Origin: Callorhinus ursinus
Lineage: Eukaryota > Chordata > Mammalia > Carnivora > Otariidae
Direction: 5' to 3'
Assembly (NCBI RefSeq): GCF_003265705.1
Contig: NW_020312867.1
Location: forward strand, 483,866-547,865
DNA length: 64,000 nt
Part shown: in pieces, positions 46,141 through 56,429 of the stretch
How the letters are laid out: every line of letters begins with the position of its first letter
Position numbering within the stretch: the first letter of the stretch is position 1
Notes under the pieces: generated by a model
The model's input: only the letters and a program-made list of their open reading frames with translations
Told to the model about the DNA's origin: nothing
Databases searched by the model: none
Position numbers and translations under genes: made by a program

Positions 46141-46254
46141 AGACTGATTTGGAGCTTGTGAAAACCCCAGTATCTTCAGCTCTGAACATAGCGCCAGTCT
46201 CAGAGGGTAGCCCAAAGGGGGTTAAAGGACATAAACTAGAAAAATAGGGACATC

Positions 46255-46955
46255 AAATGAGTTCAGAAAGGATGAGTGATAGGAAGGCATAAATAGGGCC
46301 AGGGAATAAGGAGGAAGGCAGGGAGAAGGGTTGCTTAGCTGGGATAGTCAGGAAACGCCCCCTAGAGAGCCCGCTCCTGAGCCGATACCTAAATGGCAAG
46401 AAGGAGGCAGCTGCACACATATCTGGTAGAAAGCACTTTAGGCACAGGAAACAAGCAGTGCCGAGCCTCCGAGGCAGGCATGAGCTTGACATGTTGTTGG
46501 AACAGAAGGAAGTTCAGCAACTATACTGGAGGGGCGCAGGCAGGCAAGCAAAGACCAGGGGATGTGCGTCGTTGTGGACCTTCCAGGAGTTTACAGTGGA
46601 GTCTCAGTGTGATTTGGAAGCAAGTGGGACTTTGAGCGGCAGGGTCTCATGATCTCCACGGTGTTTTCCGGAGGTTCACTCCGTCTTCACCCTGGCAATG
46701 GTGAGACAGGCAGGGAGGCTACGGTAGACTCTCGGGACAGATGACGGCAGTGGGGTCAGCAGCGCCAAAAGCATTTGGATTTGGGGAGAAGCTTGGTGCC
46801 AGGCACTGCTGGGATTTAGGGTCTCAATTGCAGGCCTAGAGAGACGGCCTGACAAGACCACGGTGGGCCCGGCCCAGGAGCAAGGAAGGACAGACATCCA
46901 GTAACACCCAGTGGATGCAGCTGCCATTCAGTCCGGGCACGTGTGAAACACGAGG
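46255..46955 (-). repeat. antisense L2 LINE fragment
   Basis: 'gctgggatagtcaggaaacg', 'gagccgatacctaaatggca', 'agaaagcactttaggcacag', 'acaagcagtgccgagcctcc' and 'cagggtctcatgatctccac' keep the order of antisense L2 ('gatagggtggtcagggaagg...gagacctgaatga...aagagcattccaggca...aagtgcaaaggcc...gtgacatgatctg'). Confidence 0.6.
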
Positions 46956-47610
46956 AAACAAGGAAGTAGATGCAGCCAGAGAGAAGTAGGGATGAGAAAG
47001 GAGCAGTGCTGGTGAGGAAGAGGAGGAGGGGGGGNNNNNNNNNNNNNNNNNNNNNNNNNNNNNNNNNNNNNNNNNNNNNNNNNNNNNNNNNNNNNNNNNN
47101 NNNNNNNNNNNNNNNNNNNNNNNNNNNNNNNNNNNNNNNNNNNNNNNNNNNNNNNNNNNNNNNNNNNNNNNNNNNNNNNNNNNNNNNNNNNNNNNNNNNN
47201 NNNNNNNNNNNNNNNNNNNNNNNNNNNNNNNNNNNNNNNNNNNNNNNNNNNNNNNNNNNNNNNNNNNNNNNNNNNNNNNNNNNNNNNNNNNNNNNNNNNN
47301 NNNNNNNNNNNNNNNNNNNNNNNNNNNNNNNNNNNNNNNNNNNNNNNNNNNNNNNNNNNNNNNNNNNNNNNNNNNNNNNNNNNNNNNNNNNNNNNNNNNN
47401 NNNNNNNNNNNNNNNNNNNNNNNNNNNNNNNNNNGGAGGGAGGGGAAGAGGAGGGAGGGGAAGAGGAAGGGGGGAAGAGGGAGAGGAAAGAGGGGGAAGA
47501 GGAGGGGGGAGGAGGGAGGGGAAAAAGGAGGGGGTTGGGAGAGGGAGGGGGAGGAACAGGGGGGAGAGGGAGGGCGAGGGAGAAGGGGGAGGGAGGGGGG
47601 CAGGAAATGC
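46956..47610 (+). repeat. purine-rich (GGGGA/GGAAGA)n low-complexity tract with gap
   Basis: Both sides of the gap are almost purely G and A on the plus strand ('gaagaggaggaggggggg' before, 'gaggagggaggggaagagg' after). Long Pro/Leu/Ser frames on the minus strand are artefacts of the repeat and gap. Polypurine DNA of this kind can form triplex and quadruplex structures and often defeats assembly. Confidence 0.9.
47035..47434. other. assembly gap (400 N)
   Basis: Run of N inside the polypurine tract. True repeat length is unknown. Confidence 1.
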
Positions 47611-48016
47611 TGCCTGACCCCTCTTGGCTTCCCCAAGCTCTGTCTCTGCTTCTGCAGCAGGTTCTGGGTTGAAGGACAGCTGCATGCCCAGGACAGTGTG
47701 TGTCTCACGGCAGCTGGGCTAGGGGCCGTGCTAAGGGGAAACTGAGCCCAAAAGAGGTCAAGTTCCCCAGGTCAAACTGTGACAGGCTGGGCCGCAGTGT
47801 GGGCCTTGTACCTCCTGGGCCCCTGCCTTTGCCCTGAAGAAAGGAAGACGTCCAACCCGTCCATGGTCATCAGCTTCAGCATCCTTGCACATAGCTGAGA
47901 AGTGGCCAAGGATGGAGGTGACACCCCAGAGAGGGTTGGCAGCTTGGCCCCTGAGGTTTTTCCAGTCCAAGAGTCACACATGGATAATGTGTATTTATGA
48001 AACGCCGTCCTAAAGT
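47611..48016. other. unassigned DNA
   Basis: No gene recognised; 47680-47780 has weak antisense MIR words ('gaaactgagcccaaaagagg'). Confidence 0.35.
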
Positions 48017-48314
48017 CATAATCCCATCAAGTCTCCATTTGAGATATTGTATCATCACCTAAATAATAGCAATAAAGCCAAGAGAAAAGAATTAAATAGA
48101 AGAAAGACAAAATGTTTGCTGTATCTCTGGATTATTTTAATGGAGTTATTAACAATGAAGCTACTATACCGAAACCACCTACAAATAGAATAAAATGAAA
48201 GCAACCATTTATGAGTCATAGATGGGTAATTCACTGTTGGAGGACATTATTCCAGAATTATAATCCTCCCAGGTTTCCATTGGAGCCAGGGCATAATTAC
48301 TTAATAGCAATAAA
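48017..48314 (+). repeat. diverged local direct repeat, two AT-rich units
   Basis: 48017-48076 and 48259-48314 share 'ataatcc', 'tccatt', 'gag', then 'aatagcaataaa' in the same order and spacing, roughly two-thirds identical by eye, about 240 bp apart. Neither looks like a repeat family known to me. Confidence 0.5.
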
Positions 48315-48430
48315 ATGAAAAGGAAAAAAAAAAACTATTTTAGTCGGGAAAGAAAAGCAATTTCCAGTGGTTCTGGATCTTCAGAGGTCAGCTTGGTGGA
48401 CAGTGGAATCACCTCGGAAGTGACACTTTT

Positions 48431-48620
48431 TTTTTTTAAGATTTTATTTATTTATTGGAGAGGCAGAGAGATTGAGAGAATAAGTGGGCAGATGGGCTGA
48501 TGGAGAAGCAGACTCCCTGCAGCGCAGGGAGCCCGACACGGGACTCGATCTCGGGACCCTGGGATCATGACCTGAGCTGAAGGCAGACGCTTAACCGACT
48601 GAGCCACCCAGGCACCCTCA
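48431..48620 (-). mobile_element. carnivore SINEC SINE
   Basis: Minus orientation: T-run, 'aagattttatttatttattg', purine region, 'ccctgggatcatgacctgag' and head 'cgactgagccacccaggcac'. Flanked by 'gaagtgacactttt' (48417-48430) and 'gaggtgacactttt' (48621-48634), one mismatch in 14. Confidence 0.95.
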
Positions 48621-49156
48621 GAGGTGACACTTTTGCTTTTAGGCTGTGTGGACAGTGTCTGGTGGAGAGTGGAGGACATGCGGGCCAGGGGATCCCTCAG
48701 GAGGAAAGACTCCGAGGCAGTTTCTTCCTGGCCTAGAACAGGGGGAGGACAGAGCTTGCTCTCCTCAGGCCCCTGGAGTCCCTCTGGAACATTTGATGTC
48801 TGACAAGGGCATGAGGTGAAAGACCAGAGCCTGGGGGCAGTCCTCTGTTTACACGGGAGGGATGAATCAGAAGCACCAGGACACCTCTCTCATGCTCTTG
48901 AAAAGGAGCTTCTGTGTCAGGATAGAGTTGACCTGAGAGGGGGCTCTTTCTCCCGGGGCCCCGATCTGGGAAGGTAGCATCTGTCCCGCATCAGGCATGA
49001 GACTCTGACTCTCCATCCCACCCCAGGCTGGAGCTCCTCCTTCCTCAGGGATCTGGTCATCCAGAAGATTCCCTGGTGGTCCTAGTGGGCCTCTACCAAA
49101 TGCCCCATTTGCAACATTGAAGACATAAGAATACTTTTCAAAACCTTAAAACCTTA

Positions 49157-49648
49157 CTCAAGAAATGTTTTATCTCTGGGATACGTTCTCTTTCCGGAAG
49201 TTATGAAGGCGTCTTTCAGCTGACAAGAGATTTTTCTCTCATGGGGAGAAAGCTGCCTCCCACAATAGCCAGGGATTCTTTTGAATTTTTCTGAAAGAAT
49301 TTTGGCTTGTATTTTGTAGGTTTCTGGCTCATATGGACTGCTAATCTTGTCTTCTGCTTTTGAAGGGTTATTTTCAACCTTAGAGGGTAAATTCTCACTA
49401 AACCAGAACTTTTCCCCCTTGTTGTCGTTCTCTGAGAGAAGGTGAAGTTTCCACTGGAGCTGTTGTCTCTGCTGCCTTTCTAATGGTGGTTCTGGTTGGG
49501 GTTTTGTTGTTGTTGTTGTTTGTTTTTGTTTCTTATTTGATTTTGTTGTTGTTTTGTTTTTGGGGGTGTGTGTGTGTGTCTTTTCTGACTGCAGTAAAGC
49601 TTTATCAGCTTGGCGACTTTTCTTTGGATTTTTAAGTGCATAATTTAT
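49157..49648 (-). other. 164-codon Met-free open stretch within the CTAGE-like pseudogene
   Basis: Between the stop at 49651-49649 and the stop at 49156-49154 the minus strand is open for 164 codons and contains no methionine, so start-based searches miss it. It begins INYALKNPKK, runs through a Thr/Lys/Gln-rich insert encoded by an (ACA/AAAC)n simple repeat at about 49498-49580, and then through PPLERQQRQQLQWKLHLLSE to the coiled-coil end. The insert lies between family blocks LQSE and ENQKLQQKL, so the repeat expanded inside the old coding frame. Confidence 0.75.
49498..49580 (+). repeat. (GTT)n / (GTTTT)n and (GT)n simple repeats
   Basis: 'gttttgttgttgttgttgtt' then 'gttgttgttttgtttttggg' and 'gtgtgtgtgtgtgtc'. 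It lies inside the CTAGE-like pseudogene, where it reads as Thr/Lys/Gln codons on the minus strand. Confidence 0.9.
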
Positions 49649-50177
49649 TCAATCCTCTTCAGTTAATTCAGTGCATATTTCATTTCTTTATTCTTCAAGA
49701 GTTTGAAAAGTCTTTAAGCATTTAATGCAGCCACATGCTTAATCGTGTTCAAAACTCGTCTTTGACTCATATGCTATGTGGTCCCTGTTTTCTGATGAAT
49801 TCTGAGTTCCCAGCATCCAAGCTGTCTCCCCCAGGAGGAGCGGCCCCATCCCCCATGTCCCCCGGGGCGTCCACCCCGAGGCTTGGCATGACTTCCTCTC
49901 GAGCTTCCTGAGATGTTTCTCTTCTGTCTGAGGAGCTTACTCACTCTGGCTTTCGTTCCTTCATCATCTCATGAAAGGAGATTTAGGCTTCCCTGAAGAC
50001 TGGAGTTTTTCTTCAAAGCATCTTTTAGAGCTCCTTGAAGCTCGTCTTCATTCTTCTGATGGGTTTTGAAAGATGTCATGGTGGCAGCTACTTGATTTTC
50101 GATGTGCTCTGATTTATCTTGCGAAGACTGGCTCTTCCCAGAAGTGTCAACTCGTGCTTTTTTGAATCTCTTTGCTT

Positions 50178-51195
50178 ATTGGAGAAAATATATATGACAT
50201 AAAATTTAAATCGCAACAATTTGTAAGGGTACAGTTCAGGGGCATTAAGCACATTCACACTGTTGTGCGATCACCACCATCCATCTCCAGAACTTCTTCA
50301 TCCTCCTCAATCAAAACTCTGTACCTATGAAACACTAACCCCCCAGTCCCCACTTTCCCCAGCCCCTGGCAACCACCCTTCTACTTTCTGTCTCTATGAA
50401 TTTGTCTCCCCTAGATACCTCATATAAGTGGAATCATAGGATATTTCTCCTCTTGTGACTAGCTAATTTCACTCAGCATCATGTCCTCAAGGTTCATCCA
50501 TGTTGGAGCATGAGTCAGAATTTCCTTCTCTTTATGGCTGAATAGCATTCTACTGTATGTTGAGACCACATTTTCTTTGCCCTTTCTCTGTTGGTGGATA
50601 CTTGGGTTTTTCCATTTTTAAGCTATTGGGAATAATGCTGCGATGAACATGGGTGTACAAGTCATATCTGTTCAAGACCCCACTTTCAATTCGTTTGGGT
50701 CTATACTCGGAAGTGGAATAGCTGGATCATATGATAATGCTATGTTTAATTTTTTTAAGGAAGCTCCATACTGTTTTCCACAGCAGCTGCACCATTTTAT
50801 ATTCCCACCAACAGTGCATAAGGACTCCAAGTGTTTTATTTGGGGAGGGGAGGTGCGAAGTGGTAACTCATTGTAGCTTTGATTTGCACTTCCCTAATGA
50901 TTAATGATATTGGGCATCTTTTTCAAGTGCTTATTGGTCATTTGTATGTCTTCTTTGAAAAAAAATGTCCATTCAAGTCCCCATTGTCCATTTTTAATTA
51001 GATTGTTTGTTGTTGAGTTGTAGTTCTTTATATATTCCGGTTATTAACCCTTTATCAGATACATGATTTACAAATATCTTCTCCCATTCCATGGGTTGCC
51101 TTTGCGCTCTGTTGATGGTGTCCTTTGATGCATGGAAGTTTTTAATTTTGATGTAGTACCATTTATCCATTTTGTTCAACTTGTTTTAAAAATTG
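50178..51195 (-). repeat. old L1 insertion, 3' UTR and C-terminal ORF2
   Basis: Antisense order: 'tgacataaaatttaaatcgc', 'gggtacagttcaggggcatt', 'cccctggcaaccacccttct', 'gtggaatcatagg', 'aataatgctgcgatgaacat', 'gggtctatactcggaagtgg', 'tttccacagcagctgcacca'. At 50994-51179 the minus strand encodes an ORF2 C-terminal piece (MDKWYYIKIKNFHASKD, RQPMEWEKIFVNHVSDKG). It interrupts the CTAGE-like pseudogene between blocks that are adjacent in the family protein, so it inserted after the retrocopy landed. Confidence 0.85.
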
Positions 51196-51611
51196 AGATT
51201 CACCTTATTTTAATTTTTCTTGGGAAGTGTTTCTTCTATCCTCAAGAGTTGTATCTTTCTAATTCTGTATGGACGGCCTCCAGTTTTCAGATATTTAATA
51301 CTTGTGGTCTCCAAACTGTCATCTGTTGAAACTGACTGCAAATTTGCTTCCAATTAGTCTGAGCTTCTCAAAAATGTGTTCTCTTTCTTCCAGGAAGGGG
51401 GAGACCCCAGGTGCCAGTTTGTCTCTACCTGAATGAAGTTGGTTTTTAATAATGACAAATCCAACTATGGTCATCAACACTGCCATCTCACATAGCAATA
51501 GATAGGGACCTGGACCTGGTCTAGGTCCCCTGGGAGTGCTCCCACCACCTGGCACCATGTCTCCAGAACCACCGTGGCACAGAGCCTTGCAGCCATCAGG
51601 ACACCCTCCAT

Positions 51612-52094
51612 ACCCCAGAGGCCACTGTGGAGTTGTCTCAGGTCTCCTGGACTCTGCTGGACAGAAAAGACTTCCCAGAGAACACTGAGAGAATATTCAG
51701 CCTGGGACAAAATATGTATTAAGCATTTACTTTGTGCCAAATATTTTCAGAAGCTAACTATATAATGGAGTAAAAAATGTAATAGAATTCTCCCTCTTCT
51801 GTTAGACGTAACAGACTTATGTTGCTGAAATTTTGCCTTGGCCTCTGGGGGCCAAATAATTTACTATTCTTAGGAAAGTAATTTGTTGTAGTTTTCAGGG
51901 CACAGACATATAAAATGACCCACTACTAAGACCTGATATGTTAGTACCATTTAGTAATATAAAACAAGTGATGCAAACCCCCCTAGTAACCCAAACATTT
52001 GAGGGGGCATAGATGGCTTCAGGTATAGCTAGATCTAGGGTCAAGCAATTTTACTAAAGCGTCCTCTCTTGTGCCCCTTCTCACTTCCTCTTTC
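51612..52094. other. unassigned DNA
   Basis: No gene recognised. 51612-51740 could hold 5' UTR of the CTAGE-like retrocopy, but I found no matching upstream boundary or flanking duplication. Confidence 0.35.
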
Positions 52095-52785
52095 CCGAAA
52101 ATGTGTGTTCACGTAAAAACCCATACATGAATGTCCACAGCAGCTTTATTTGTAATCACCCAAAACTGGAATCCCTTCAGCAATAAATAAATATGTAACA
52201 CATGCATGCCATGGAATGCTGCTCAGCCATAAAAAAGGACTGAACTATTGATGCGAACAACTCCAAGGAAGTATGCTGAGCAAAAATCACCAATCCCCAG
52301 AAAGTTACTTACTGTATAATGCATTTATTTTACATGATTGAGAGGATGACATTTTATAAGCGGAGGGCAGATTAGTGGTTGCCAAGGGTTAGGGATGGGA
52401 GGGAAGGGGGTCCAGGGGAGCAAGAAAGAAGAGGATATGAACTTAAAAGACATATTAAAGGACATCACCAATTGGTGTTGGAACTCTTTTCATACCTTAG
52501 TTGTGGTAGTGGATCCATGGGCTTCTGCAGGTGATAAATTGTATTAACCTTAACACATACACACACGCACATATACACAACCAGGCATAAATAAAACTAG
52601 GAAAATCTGTACAAGATTCATATAGTGTACGACTATCAAGATCCTGGCTGCAAAATTATACCGCAGTTTTGCTCATGTTGTTATTGGAAGAAACTGGACA
52701 AACTTCACAAAGGATCTCTCTGTACTGTTTTTACAACGGCATGTGGATCTATAAGTATCTTGATAAAAATTTTAGTTTAAAAAAA
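52095..52785 (+). repeat. old L1 3' end, sense
   Basis: 'aatgtccacagcagctttat', 'aaactggaatcccttcagca', 'ctgctcagccataaaaaagg', 'atgctgagcaaaaatcacc', 'gcagattagtggttgccaag', 'ggttagggatgggagggaag' and 'ttgtggtagtggatccatgg' follow L1 ORF2 end and 3' UTR in order. Confidence 0.8.
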
Positions 52786-53339
52786 CCAGTGAGCCATATT
52801 TGTCTGGGGCTTTTCCTGGCCTTCTACTTCGGCTAGGTGGAAGCAGAAATGCAGGAGCTCAGCATCACCCCGGGGTGGAGGTGGGAGTTCCCACTCTGCA
52901 CGTGTTCTCCGCAGTGGAGGGGGCAGTACCCATTACTGGGTTACTGGTTGGCAGGGATGAAGATACCAGCTCCCTACTGGTCTTCCCTGACATCATTCTA
53001 ACGGGGGTATTGGGGCAGCTTCCCACGGATGTGGGTCCCCAACTCAGCCTTTCCTGGTATGCATGGCGTGTAGTCACAGCTTAATTCTGTGATGCTTGAC
53101 TGAAGGAGAACAGTGATTATCAGAAAGTTTTCTGTCTTGAGAGAACAGGCTCTGTTTCCAGCTTGCCGGTTTCTTCAGTGCCGCGTCCAGGATACATGAG
53201 GCAGAAGGGAAATTCAAAGGAATTCACCACCATGTCGTTCCCCAAGTCCTGACGTCCTCATTGGCCGACCTTCATTTCCCCTTCCCGAATATTCTTATCC
53301 TTTGTTTTATGCCAAATGTCCGGGATGTGTATTTGTGCT
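52786..53339. other. unassigned DNA
   Basis: No repeat or gene recognised; the 94-codon frame at 52800-53084 has no known motif. Confidence 0.4.
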
Positions 53340-53735
53340 TAGTGAGAGGAACAGGAACAAGTGCCCTACCCTCCAGGTTCCCACTGCAGGAATGTCCTCA
53401 CCTGTGGGACAGGACGGGGGTGCCAAGGAATTCTACCTCCAGAGCCCTCGACCAATGACGGACAGAGTTAGCAGATGAATACCCCGGAGTCCTCAGCTGC
53501 TCTGAGGCATGAACTGTACGGCCTCTCGGCGATTTCTAGGAAGAAGGAGCCCGGTTGCCCACACCAGTAACCTGTCCATCAATGGATCCTATACTGACTT
53601 CCTCCTCTTCTTTCTCCCTTCCCTGCTCCCCCAACCATGCTTCCTGGGACCCCTGCCCAAATCAACTGTTTGCACTCACATTCTTATCTCAGGGTTTGCT
53701 TCTGCGGGAACCCAACCTAAGACGGTTGGCTAAAC
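53340..53735 (-). repeat. unnamed dispersed repeat (LTR-like), antisense
   Basis: Right end 'ctcagggtttgcttctgcgg' then 'gaacccaacctaagacggtt' is the reverse of 'taggttgggttccccagaag..ccctgag'. The interior matches 32795-33130 in order (CAA-spacer, 'tgatttgg', 'gcaggggtcccagg' on the minus strand). Family not named. Confidence 0.45.
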
Positions 53736-55667
53736 AGAGCGGGGAAAGACAGGCGAAGGAAAATCTTCCCAGCGGGGAGAAGAGGGGGAGCTAGCGATGA
53801 TTTGCAACGCTTTGTGCTTCACACAAATCAGTCTCTTATCCTCGCATTGCCCCACAGAATCTCAGACTCTAAGACTCTTGGTGTTGCCGTGTCCTCGTGT
53901 GACATCTGCACTACCAACGACTCCCAAATCGGCACCGTCTGCAGACTTCATTAGGGAGCCAGCCTCCTGTTTCGCGCATGCGTCGTGAAAGCCCAGCCGA
54001 CCCGAGGGAGGAGCTTCTCGCCCCTGACAGTGACCTGGCCTTGGCCCTGGGATGGGGGTCGGCCACGGTGCTGGGGGCATCTGTGTGTGCTGCGATGGCT
54101 TTTAATAAACATTAATGAGGAGGAGAAGATTGGCTCGAGCAAAAATTGCTTCAAATTAAGGCTGGCCAAGCAGGACCCAGTTATCCACGGGACAGAGCCC
54201 CTTGTGAGCAGGCCAAGATTAGCACGCCATCATCAATCAGAGGGAAAGAAAAACAAGCCTTCCTTACCCACTCCCTCGTCCGCCTCCTCTTACTAATGCT
54301 TTCCTGCCCCAACCAAGGAATGTTTTGTTTAAGGAAAAAGTTGTTGGACATAATTAGTAATTCTATTATAGTAATATATCTTTATCTGAATAAACACAAC
54401 CTGCTTTCCCACCATGAGAAATTATGTGGTGGGGCCGGGGGAGGAGAGGGTCAGGCTGAGGTCTGGGGGCACTGAGTGAATCTGCCCCCGGGTTTCACGA
54501 GAAGCCTGGAGTCGGTCTGCTGTCCCAGGGCCGTCTGTGGGCTAAGTAAATGGGCTGATAGGAGATGTGTTATCGGAGGCTGAGTCAGCTCGGCTGCTTC
54601 GCTCTGACCCCTGGCAACATCCCCAGGGCCACATCTCTCCTGCTTCCCTCTCTGCTACAACTTCTTCCTTCTTCCTCCTTCCTCCCTCGGTGAACCCGAA
54701 AGAATGCACAAGAGCGGAGACCAGTGCCAGTCAGCAACCCACCTTCTTTGGGGAGAGCAGGAAAGAGAGCCTGGGAAGAAATCCAAACACCCCCAAACAC
54801 CTGCATGGGATCTGGAGTCCAAAAACATTTTTATACTTGGGATTTGTATACTTGGGATATAAACCCACATAGTGGCTTCTCTCATTTGCCCCTGCAGTGC
54901 TTCTGCTGGTACGATGTGACCAGAGCTTCAAGATACAGATCAGAGAGACTGACACCACAGTCCCGAAAGGTTAAACCAACAAATCAAGCTCTGAGAGCAA
55001 AACATCAAGTACCTCCACTTCTCTCTACCTACCTCTTCCGGGGGCTCTTCCATTTTCCTCTGGGCAGTGGAAAACAGTGACATGTTCTTTCAATTAATGA
55101 ATGTTTGTTTTATACACAAAGGGGTTTTTCCAAATTACAAATACAACACAGGTTTCTCTTAGAAAGTTCAGGAAAAAAAAAACAAAAATTATAAGAGATG
55201 TTATAAAGCAATTCTTACTTACAGTGAACTAAGGCTAATAACCTTCCTCTATTTCCTTCTAGTCTTTTTTCCGTGCAAGTTCTTTTGGTTTATTTGTTTT
55301 ATCTAGCTATCAAACCATAGAGACAATGTTTGTTGAATGCCTGCTGTGTCAGGCCTTATGTTCGTCCAAGCTGAACCAGCATCCTGGTGCCCCCTGAAAG
55401 GCAGATAATGACTGGGGGTCTGTGGTCCCCATTATCTCTTCACCCAAATCAGGCCAGGACAAAAAATGATGCTCAGGCTACAGCAATCTTTATGAATCCG
55501 TGGTTATCTGCGTGCCTTTGTTCACAAAGACAGTTCTGGAAGATGAGAAAGACAGAGAATATTTGAAAGGCATAAGGGTTTACAAACATAACAGTAACAT
55601 CATAATAACAATAAAACTAATAAAACATAATGGCCACTGCAAATTTTTCTGGGTGAAACTCCAACTA
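53736..55667. other. unassigned DNA with candidate conserved patch
   Basis: No gene supported. 54085-54260 is repeat-free and rich in homeodomain-like cores ('ttttaataaacattaatgag', 'cttcaaattaaggc', 'gccatcatcaatcagagg'). Confidence 0.35.
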
Positions 55668-55847
55668 CTGGGTGCTCGGGTGGGTCAGTCAGTTAAGCGT
55701 CTACCTTCAGCTCAGGTCAAGATCTCAGGGTCCTGGGATCGAGCCCCGCATCAGGCTCAGCAGGGAACCTGCTTCTCCCTCTCCCTCCTCCTGCTGCACC
55801 CCCTGCTTGTACTCTCTCTCTGTCAAATAAACAAATAAAATCTGAAA
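55668..55847 (+). mobile_element. carnivore SINEC SINE
   Basis: Head 'ctcgggtgggtcagtcagtt', 'aagcgtctaccttcagctca', body 'gggtcctgggatcgagcccc', tail 'caaataaacaaataaaatct'. Its A-tail has expanded into the GAAA repeat that follows. Confidence 0.93.
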
Positions 55848-55879
<32 letters not shown>

Positions 55880-55950
55880 AAGAAAGAAAGAGAAAAAGAA
55901 AGAGAAAGAAAGAAAAAAAGAAAGAAAGAAAGAAAGAAAGAAAGAAAAAG
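55848..55950 (+). repeat. (GAAA)n microsatellite grown from a SINE tail
   Basis: About 100 bp of GAAA units with a few interruptions (AAAAAG, AGAGAAA), directly abutting the SINEC tail. Confidence 0.95.
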
Positions 55951-56429
55951 GAACTCAAAATCCCTGTAGCACAGGTTGTGGGGGAATGGGCCCCCTACTT
56001 CATCATCCCAGCTGGAGACAAAGACCAACAGGAAGAAGATCATGTTCTTGTCAACAAAGGGGAAAACAATGACAGATTATGTCACAATACCTCCCACCCC
56101 TCTAGCTCACCTTTCTTTCTGCTCTTTGATCCCGGAAGCAATGATAGTAGCCAACAGGGTTGAGCACTTTCTAAATGCCACGCTTAATTTCCAGTTTCTG
56201 GTAACAATTCCAATGCAGGAGCAGGAGAAGTGTTCCCCACACCAACAAACAATTCTTGGGACACCAATTAGATGTCCCACAGTTCAGCTCAGTTCTGACA
56301 CTATCTACCCCAGACAGCCCGTAGGGGGCTCAGTCCTACAAGATTGCCCCCTCCCCCCAACTCCAGACATCAGTTGCAAGCCCAGGTCATCTCACCTGTG
56401 CTTCTGACAGACTAGCTATAAATCAGAGA
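55951..56429. other. unassigned DNA
   Basis: No repeat or gene recognised. Confidence 0.4.

Larger units (their letters stand above)
48650..51611 (-). pseudogene. CTAGE/MIA2 (cTAGE5)-family retropseudogene, split by an L1
   Basis: Read on the minus strand, this is collinear with the cTAGE5/CTAGE protein. Start-like ATG at 51611 gives VVLETW-QVVGALPGDLDQ, resembling the family N-terminus (VLEELRRVVAALPEG). After a frameshift near 51540 comes a hydrophobic segment (AVLMTIVGFVII) and GRDKLA...FLEEREHIFEKLRL (51500-51330). An L1 fragment occupies 50178-51195. The coiled coil then resumes: KSQSSQDKSEHIENQVA and HQKNEDELQGALKDALKKNS (50170-50000), then SKAEDKISSPYEPETYKIQA and SPHERKIS (49360-49220). 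A degraded tail (AFGRGPLGPPGNLLDDQIPE, about 49090-49030) continues toward 48650. It spans what are several exons in the parent with no intron, so it is a retrocopy. The parents (MIA2/cTAGE5, TANGO1) organise cargo export at ER exit sites. Stops, frameshifts, a short deletion after the membrane segment and an internal simple-repeat expansion rule out function. MIA2 rather than MIA3 is favoured by the coiled-coil wording. Confidence 0.8.

Noticed and set aside
46816..47708. Proline/leucine/serine-rich frames near 290 codons
   Set aside because: They are produced by the polypurine repeat and the N gap.
55840..55950. A CRISPR-like or structured array
   Set aside because: The periodic sequence is a GAAA microsatellite attached to a SINE tail; no spacers exist.
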